Positions 21,162 through 25,906 of a stretch of DNA of 25,906 nt are shown piece after piece. The stretch is from an uncultured Oscillospiraceae bacterium (GTDB lineage Bacteria > Bacillota > Clostridia > Oscillospirales > Oscillospiraceae). The notes under the pieces are model-generated. The model searched no databases and was not told the origin of the DNA. It saw only the letters and a program-made list of their open reading frames with translations. How positions within the stretch are numbered: the stretch's first letter is position 1; each line of letters begins with the position of its first letter. The stretch is from positions 1 to 25,906 of the forward strand of contig CAKSWA010000031.1 of the NCBI GenBank assembly GCA_934511165.1, written 5' to 3'. The position numbers and the translations under genes are program-made.

Positions 21162-21967
21162 ATCGTCGCGACCTCCTCCCCGTCCGAGAAGCGGTTCATG
21201 ACCGCAATGCACACAAGCACCATCACCATCAGCACGAGCGAGAGCGCCGCGCCGAGGTTCGGGTTGTAGGCAGCCTTGAACTGACTTTCGATCACGTCGC
21301 CGATGAGCGTCGTACCGGCAGAGCCCATTTTCTGCGAAATATAGAACGTGGACACGGCGGGGACAAACACCATCGTAAAGCCGGAGATGATGCCGGGGAC
21401 GCTCAGCGGGAGCGTCACCTGCGTGAACACCTGTGCCGGGGTGCAGCCGAGATCCTCGGCGGCCTCGGTGAGGCGCGGGTCGAGCTTTATGAGCACCGAG
21501 TAGAGCGGCATGATCATGTACGGCAGATAGTTATACACCATGCCGAGCACAACCGCGCCGTCTGTGCGGATGAGCGGCAGCGGCTGAAGGCCGAGGCGCG
21601 TGATCACACCGTTGATGATGCCGGTATCGTCGAGCAGCGCCACCCACGCGAGCGTGCGCAGCAGGAAGCTCATGCACATCGGCAGCATGACGAGCATGTA
21701 GAGAAAGCGCTGGCGTTCCGGCGCGGCGGACGCCAAGCAGTACGCCACCGGATAGCCGATCACAAGGCAGATGAGCGACGAGAGGATCGCCAGCCAGATG
21801 CTCTTGAGAAAAATGGGGAGATACGTCCCCATGCGGGAAATGTTATCAAACGTAAATGCGCCGGTGATGGAATCGGTAAACGAAAACCAGATCACGATCC
21901 CGAGCGGGACGACCGTGAAGATCGCCATCCACACGAGATACGGCGCCGCGAGCGCTTTATTCTTCAT
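21158..21967 (-). CDS. potB: Spermidine/putrescine ABC transporter permease PotB
   Basis: A 269-residue permease with six membrane segments. APYLVWMAIFTVVPLGIVIWFSF (8-30) opens the protein, and an EAA loop lies at TEAAEDLGCTPAQVFTQVTLPLSVPGI (about 176-202). FVPAVSTFYISQKMG near 211-225 is usual for PotB. ATG 21967 overlaps the 3' end of potA by 11 bases, with GGGAGG upstream. The longer frame from 22042 would run through the acidic tail of potA in another frame and has no conserved content. Confidence 0.9.
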   Translation of the reverse strand: MKNKALAAPYLVWMAIFTVVPLGIVIWFSFTDSITGAFTFDNISRMGTYLPIFLKSIWLAILSSLICLVIGYPVAYCLASAAPERQRFLYMLVMLPMCMSFLLRTLAWVALLDDTGIINGVITRLGLQPLPLIRTDGAVVLGMVYNYLPYMIMPLYSVLIKLDPRLTEAAEDLGCTPAQVFTQVTLPLSVPGIISGFTMVFVPAVSTFYISQKMGSAGTTLIGDVIESQFKAAYNPNLGAALSLVLMVMVLVCIAVMNRFSDGEEVATI

Positions 21968-23123
21968 CGGCGGATTCCTCCCGGCTCTCCGAGGATTCCT
22001 CCTCCGCCTCCGGATCGTATTCCGCGTCGGACAGCTCGTCATATTCCTCCGAGAAGGAGCTGTAGTCGCCGTAGAGTCCGGAATACTTGCTCTTGTGCAT
22101 GATGTGGAAGCCGTCCGGCACGATGCGGATGCCGATGCGCTGCCCGACTTCCGGGCTGTCGGTCGTCTGGATGAGCCACTTGAAGCCCTTGAAGTCTACG
22201 ATGACATCGTACTGCATGCCCTTGAAGGTGATGCTCGTCACGGTGCCGGTCAGCATACCGTCCTTCACGGGGACGATATCGATATCCTCCGGGCGGACGA
22301 CGACGTCCACCGGCTCGTCCTTTGCAAAGCCCTTGTCCATGCACTGGAAGCGGCGGCCGAACGTTTCGACCACATAGTCCTCACGCATGATGCCGTCGAG
22401 AATGTTGCTCTCGCCGATGAAGTCCGCCACGAAGGCGTTCTTCGGTTCATTATATATATCCTCCGGCGTGCCGATCTGCTGGATGATGCCCTCGTTCATG
22501 ACGACAACGGTGTCAGACATGGCGAGAGCCTCTTCCTGATCGTGGGTCACGTAGATGAAGGTGATCTCCATCTGCTGCTGGATGCGCTTGAGCTCCTGCT
22601 GCATGTCCTTGCGCAGACGCAGATCGAGCGCGCCGAGCGGCTCGTCAAGCAGCAGCACCTTCGGCCGGTTCACCAGAGCGCGGGCGATCGCCACGCGCTG
22701 CTGCTGGCCGCCGGAGAGCGATGTCACCTTGCGGTTTTCAAAGCCCTTGAGCGACACGACCTCGAGCATTTCCGTAACGCGCTCGTCGATCTCGTCCTCC
22801 GGGACCTTGTGGTTCCGCAGACCGAAAGCGATGTTGTCGTACACGTCCAGATGCGGGAACAGCGCGTATTTCTGGAATACGGTGTTCACCTGCCGTTTGT
22901 ACGGAGGAATGTCGTTGATCCTTACGCCGTCAAACAAAACGTCCCCCGAGGTAGGCTTAAGAAACCCGCCGATAATTCTCAGCGTGGTCGTCTTGCCGCA
23001 TCCCGAGGGTCCTAACAGTGTAAGAAACTCTTTGTTGTTGATGTACAGGTTGATGGAATCCAGAACGGTCTCACCGTCGAAGGCCATGGTGCAATCGACC
23101 AGGCGGATGAGTTCTTTGGCCAT
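21957..23123 (-). CDS. potA: Spermidine/putrescine ABC transporter ATPase PotA
   Basis: A 388-residue ABC ATPase that powers polyamine import. Walker A GPSGCGKT is at 38-45, Q-loop Gln84, signature LSGGQ 136-140, Walker B LLLDE 157-161 and switch His194. Residues about 245-350 form the TOBE regulatory domain (VVVRPEDIDIVP). The last roughly 30 residues after SSFSEEYDELSD are almost entirely Glu, Asp and Ser, an extension not usual in PotA. GGGGGAGG lies before the ATG. It is the first gene of the overlapping potABCD unit, driven by the promoter at 23172-23200. MtnN, encoded just beyond the operon, fits polyamine metabolism. Confidence 0.92.
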   Translation of the reverse strand: MAKELIRLVDCTMAFDGETVLDSINLYINNKEFLTLLGPSGCGKTTTLRIIGGFLKPTSGDVLFDGVRINDIPPYKRQVNTVFQKYALFPHLDVYDNIAFGLRNHKVPEDEIDERVTEMLEVVSLKGFENRKVTSLSGGQQQRVAIARALVNRPKVLLLDEPLGALDLRLRKDMQQELKRIQQQMEITFIYVTHDQEEALAMSDTVVVMNEGIIQQIGTPEDIYNEPKNAFVADFIGESNILDGIMREDYVVETFGRRFQCMDKGFAKDEPVDVVVRPEDIDIVPVKDGMLTGTVTSITFKGMQYDVIVDFKGFKWLIQTTDSPEVGQRIGIRIVPDGFHIMHKSKYSGLYGDYSSFSEEYDELSDAEYDPEAEEESSESREESADEE

Positions 23124-23171
23124 TATCCTCCCCCTCTTTTCCCGATTTTTCGCGCTTTGCGCGTTAGGCCA

Positions 23172-23200
23172 ATCATATAGATTTCAAGGGGGTTTGTCAA
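23172..23200 (-). promoter_or_regulatory. Promoter of potABCD
   Basis: Minus strand: TTGACA (23200-23195), 17-bp spacer, TATGAT (23177-23172). The leader of about 40 bases includes a small CGCGC/GCGCG hairpin near 23150-23162. No known riboswitch pattern was seen. Confidence 0.75.
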
Positions 23201-23249
23201 TGCAATTTTCCTTTTCAAATCAAATTATTTTTTGCGCGGCGCGTGATGC

Positions 23250-23290
23250 AAAAAACTGCCGAAAACGAGCGGCGTTTCCGGCAGTTTTTT
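23250..23290 (-). terminator. Terminator of the MATE-RluA operon
   Basis: A 12-bp arm AAAAAACTGCCG (23250-23261) pairs with 23279-23290, with further inner pairing. It gives a T6 tract on both strands and starts at the stop codon of the minus-strand RluA gene. It also insulates the potA promoter region. Confidence 0.85.
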
Positions 23291-24270
23291 CACGTTTTCA
23301 TGCGTTCCGCGAACGTTGGAAAGTACTTTTCCACGAACTCCGGCGTTTTGGTCCGGAAGCTCTTTCCGTTGAGATATTCGAGCGCCCCGGCGGGGGTGTC
23401 AAAGACGAACCGCAGCCGCCACGAGCAGAGCGCCTGCCCCTTTTCGCCGTAGGCGCGGTTGTCCTTTTCGCGGCCGTATTTCCCGTCGCCGAGGAGCGGG
23501 CATCCGGCATGGCGGAACTGCGCGCGGATCTGGTGTGTGCGCCCGGTGATGAGGCGGCACTCCACGAGCGTGAGACGCCCGTCGGATGCGAGCGTTTTGT
23601 ACTCCGTCACAGCGGTTTTTGCCCCCGTGCGCGGTGTATCGTAAACATAGACCTGATTGTTTTTCGCGTCCTTGAAGAGATACCCCTCGAGCCGCCCGGC
23701 GGCGGGGCGCGGCACGCCGACCACGGCAGCGAGATAGATTTTCTCGATCTCTCGGTTTTTGACCTTCTCATCCATGATGCGCAGCGCCTCGGCGTTTTTC
23801 GCGGCGATCACGATGCCGCCGGTGTTGCGGTCAATGCGGTTGCAGAGCGCGGGCGCAAAGCTGTTCTCCCGCGCGGGATCCCACTCGCCCTTCGCGCGGA
23901 GATACGCCTGGATATTGGCGATGAGCGTATTCCAGCTCCACTCCCCCGCGCTGTGGCAGAGAACGCCCGGCTTTTTATCCACAAGCAGAATGTTCTCGTC
24001 CTCGTAGACGATGTCGAGCCGGGGCGCTGTGATCTTGCGCCAGGCATTTTCCTCCCGCGGCGCTTCAAAGAATTCGTCCGGGAGATACACGCGCACCGTG
24101 TCGCCCTCGGCAAGGCGCGCCTCGCCCTTTGCGGGGCGGCCGTTGATCTTGATGTCCTTTTTCCGCAGCGTCTTCTGCAGAAGCGCCTCCGGGATGAGCG
24201 GCGCCGCCTTGCTCACGAACCGGTCAAGCCGCTGCCCGGCGTCGTTGCGGCCGATGGTAAATTCCTTCAT
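23290..24270 (-). CDS. RluA-family pseudouridine synthase (second copy, with S4 domain)
   Basis: A 326-residue RluC/RluD-type enzyme. An S4 RNA-binding domain covers about 13-62 (RLDRFVSK, LRKKDIKINGRPA). The catalytic motif ALCNRIDRNTGGIVIAAK gives Asp147, and LITGRTHQIRAQFRHAGCPLLGD is the usual second block. It is only distantly similar to the other RluA-type protein in this window (different S4 region and catalytic surroundings), so the two probably modify different sites. Its ATG overlaps the stop of the MATE gene as ATGA; a longer frame from 24378 lies in that gene. The RNA target is not predictable from sequence. Confidence 0.87.
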   Translation of the reverse strand: MKEFTIGRNDAGQRLDRFVSKAAPLIPEALLQKTLRKKDIKINGRPAKGEARLAEGDTVRVYLPDEFFEAPREENAWRKITAPRLDIVYEDENILLVDKKPGVLCHSAGEWSWNTLIANIQAYLRAKGEWDPARENSFAPALCNRIDRNTGGIVIAAKNAEALRIMDEKVKNREIEKIYLAAVVGVPRPAAGRLEGYLFKDAKNNQVYVYDTPRTGAKTAVTEYKTLASDGRLTLVECRLITGRTHQIRAQFRHAGCPLLGDGKYGREKDNRAYGEKGQALCSWRLRFVFDTPAGALEYLNGKSFRTKTPEFVEKYFPTFAERMKT

Positions 24271-25649
24271 TGCCCCTCCGCGAGCGTAAGCTGCCGGTCC
24301 ATATCCCGCAGCGCGCGGCGCAGGAAGAACGTTGTGGCAAGCGCCGACATGACCTCCGCGATCGGGAAGCACCACCATACGTTGCCGACATTCCCGGTCA
24401 GCGACAGGAGATACGCCGCGGGGATGAGCGCCACAACCTGGCGCAGGACGGACGTAAAGAACGAATAAAGGCTCTTGCCGAGCGCCTGGCAGATCGAGCC
24501 GCCCACGATGCAGAACCCGGCGATCGGGAAATGAATGGCGATCTTGCGCAGCGCGGGAATGCCGATGGCGAGCATGTTCTCCGACGGGGAGAACGCCAGC
24601 AGCAGCACGCCGGGGATCGTCTCAAAGAGAAGGAGACCTACCGTGAGAATGCACACGGCAAACAGCACGCCGTAGCGGACCGTCCGGTAAATGCGCTCCT
24701 TTTTCCGCGCGCCGTAGTTGTAGCCGATGATGGGAACAATGCCGTTATTGAGGCCGAACACCGGCATGAAGAAGAAGCTCTGGAGCTTGAAGTATGCGCC
24801 GTAGACCGCGACCGCCGTGGATGTGAACGCCATGAGAATGCGGTTCATGAGATAGTTTGTGACCGAGCCGATGCCGACCATGAGAATGGACGGGAAGCCG
24901 ATGCGGTAAATATCGAGAATAATATGTCCGTCCGGGAGGCAGTCGGCAAGGCGGACGTGAACCTCTTTGTTGTGCCGGTGGTGGAAGTAGAGGCCGGCGA
25001 GCGCGCCGAGCGCCTGACCGATAACCGTGGCAATGGCCGCGCCGGCAGTGCCCATCGCGGGCAGGCCGCACCAGCCGTAGATAAAGAACGGATCGAGAAT
25101 GATGTTCGCCACCGCACCGATCATCTGCGTCCACATGGCGAGCTTGGGCCGTCCCGCAGATTGCAGGAGACGTTCATAGTTGATCTCAAAATACACAAAT
25201 ACCGAGCCGATGGTGACAATGCGCAGATAGGAATCTCCGTAGGCGCGGATGGAGGCAATGTCCGTCTGCGAATGGATGAAAGCGTCGGCGAAGAAGATAC
25301 CGAAAATCGCCATGATCGCCCAGCAGCACAGGCAGAGGAACAGGCTGTTTCCCGCCACACGGTTGGCAAGCTTATTGTCCCGGCTGCCGAGCGCGCGGGA
25401 GAGCATCGTCGATACGCCGACGCCCGTGCCGGTGCCGAGACCGATGAGAATGTTCTGCGCCGGGAACGCGAGCGAGAGCGCCGAAAGGCAGTCCTCCGAC
25501 ACCTTCGCGACATATACGCTGTCGACAATATTATAAAGCGCCTGCACCAGCATCGAGAGCATCATGGGCACCGCCATCGAGAGCAGAAGCTTTCCCTCCG
25601 GCATTTCCCCCATGCGCCGGGAACTCGCCTGGCTGTTTGTTTCCTCCAT
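24267..25649 (-). CDS. MATE-family multidrug efflux transporter
   Basis: A 460-residue protein with twelve membrane helices in two six-helix halves, typical of the multidrug and toxic compound extrusion family. It uses a sodium or proton gradient to export cationic compounds. PEGKLLLSMAVPMMLSMLVQALYNIVDSVYVAK (about 17-49) is the characteristic first helix region; LGTGTGVGVSTMLSRALGSRD (about 70-90) and PVFGLNNGIVPIIGYNYGARK near 301-321 are also family marks. Start 25649 has GAGGA nine bases before it; the frame upstream to 25721 overlaps the promoter. It is first in an operon with the pseudouridine synthase. Confidence 0.88.
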   Translation of the reverse strand: MEETNSQASSRRMGEMPEGKLLLSMAVPMMLSMLVQALYNIVDSVYVAKVSEDCLSALSLAFPAQNILIGLGTGTGVGVSTMLSRALGSRDNKLANRVAGNSLFLCLCCWAIMAIFGIFFADAFIHSQTDIASIRAYGDSYLRIVTIGSVFVYFEINYERLLQSAGRPKLAMWTQMIGAVANIILDPFFIYGWCGLPAMGTAGAAIATVIGQALGALAGLYFHHRHNKEVHVRLADCLPDGHIILDIYRIGFPSILMVGIGSVTNYLMNRILMAFTSTAVAVYGAYFKLQSFFFMPVFGLNNGIVPIIGYNYGARKKERIYRTVRYGVLFAVCILTVGLLLFETIPGVLLLAFSPSENMLAIGIPALRKIAIHFPIAGFCIVGGSICQALGKSLYSFFTSVLRQVVALIPAAYLLSLTGNVGNVWWCFPIAEVMSALATTFFLRRALRDMDRQLTLAEGQ

Positions 25650-25692
25650 GGATTTGATTCCTCGCTTTTTCTTGATTTCGTCGTGAAAGTTT

Positions 25693-25721
25693 ATTATATC
25701 AGAGGGTTCTATAATGGGCAA
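25693..25721 (-). promoter_or_regulatory. Promoter of the MATE-RluA operon
   Basis: Minus strand: TTGCCC (25721-25716), 17-bp spacer, TATAAT (25698-25693), about 45 bases before the ATG. Confidence 0.65.
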
Positions 25722-25841
25722 GGCTTTTTTCTTTTTTCGCTATTTTCCTCTGGTTTTTTCCGCGTGCGTGTGCTACAATATGTTGTGGTCATTTTCCTGG
25801 CGCTCAACAACGGAAAAAGCGGCGGTCTATTGATTTTTCTG

Positions 25842-25870
25842 TTGACAATACAGAAATGCTCATATATAAT
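25842..25870 (+). promoter_or_regulatory. Consensus plus-strand promoter for a gene beyond the window
   Basis: TTGACA (25842-25847), 17-bp spacer, TATAAT (25865-25870). AGAGGA follows at 25894-25899, and the final AT could begin a start codon, but the window ends there. No operator-like repeat was seen around it. Confidence 0.75.
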
Positions 25871-25906
25871 AGCAAGGCTTGTGAGATGCTGACAGAGGAT
25901 TGGAAT

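Noticed and set aside
23124..23230. Riboswitch before potA
   Set aside because: The leader is only about 40 bases with one tiny hairpin; no known aptamer pattern.
22555..24468. 637-codon plus-strand frame opposite potA and the second RluA gene
   Set aside because: Antisense shadow that crosses a promoter and a terminator of the minus-strand operons.
24270..25892. 540-codon plus-strand frame opposite the MATE gene
   Set aside because: Antisense shadow; the opposite strand has clear MATE helices and motifs.
25722..25906. Start of a gene at the right edge
   Set aside because: Promoter and a possible ribosome site are present, but no coding sequence is inside the window, so no CDS is listed.

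Overview
The window looks like chromosomal DNA of a GC-rich member of the Clostridia, most likely Oscillospiraceae or a close relative. The reasons are: GGAGG-type ribosome binding sites before nearly every gene; sigma-A promoters of the TTGACA-17-TATAAT type; gene content typical of Firmicutes (YolD-like protein beside a UmuC-type polymerase, PadR-DUF2812, DUF2975-YozG-like-DUF4173, potABCD in one operon); and GC-rich coding sequence with AT-rich promoters. The genus cannot be fixed from the sequence alone. I see no rRNA, tRNA, CRISPR array, phage module or defence island. Mobile DNA is limited to the last codons of an IS30-type transposase at the left edge and a decayed integrase fragment near 3 kb.

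Layout, left half. 1-1.5 kb: end of an IS30-type transposase, then a minus-strand TetR regulator and ATC-hydrolase-like gene behind one promoter with a double operator. 1.5-2.7 kb: a lactaldehyde reductase (FucO-type) with its own promoter. 2.8-3.3 kb: integrase remnant and strong hairpins. 3.3-5.9 kb: a FabG-like reductase, and a Y-family polymerase translationally coupled to a YolD-like protein. The polymerase promoter carries a palindrome that exactly fills the spacer. 6.1-7.1 kb: a methyltransferase gene interrupted by one in-frame amber codon. 7.1-8.2 kb: azlC-azlD exporter. 8.3-9.2 kb: padR-DUF2812 with an operator over the promoter. 9.3-10.2 kb: an EamA transporter read divergently.

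Layout, right half. 10.3-13.2 kb (plus): DUF2975 protein, small XRE regulator, DUF4173 membrane protein and trmO, one overlapping operon. 13.3-15.7 kb (plus): a membrane-anchored phosphodiester glycosidase and an unfamiliar anchored multidomain protein. 15.7-18.4 kb: an RluA-type pseudouridine synthase (minus), then lysoplasmalogenase and gluQRS (plus). 18.4-19.1 kb: MTA/SAH nucleosidase (minus). 19.1-23.2 kb: potABCD polyamine importer, each junction overlapping, with an unusual C-terminally anchored PotD. 23.3-25.7 kb: a MATE transporter coupled to a second RluA-type synthase. The last 180 bases hold a near-consensus plus-strand promoter for a gene outside the window.

Functionally this is mostly housekeeping and small regulator-plus-target units: polyamine uptake beside MTA/SAH recycling, tRNA/rRNA modification (TrmO, GluQRS, two RluA enzymes), amino-acid and drug export, and SOS-type translesion synthesis. 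I did not find a clearly new system. The points most worth a second look are the amber-interrupted methyltransferase, the spacer-filling palindrome before the polymerase, the C-anchored PotD, and the glycosidase/multidomain surface pair.
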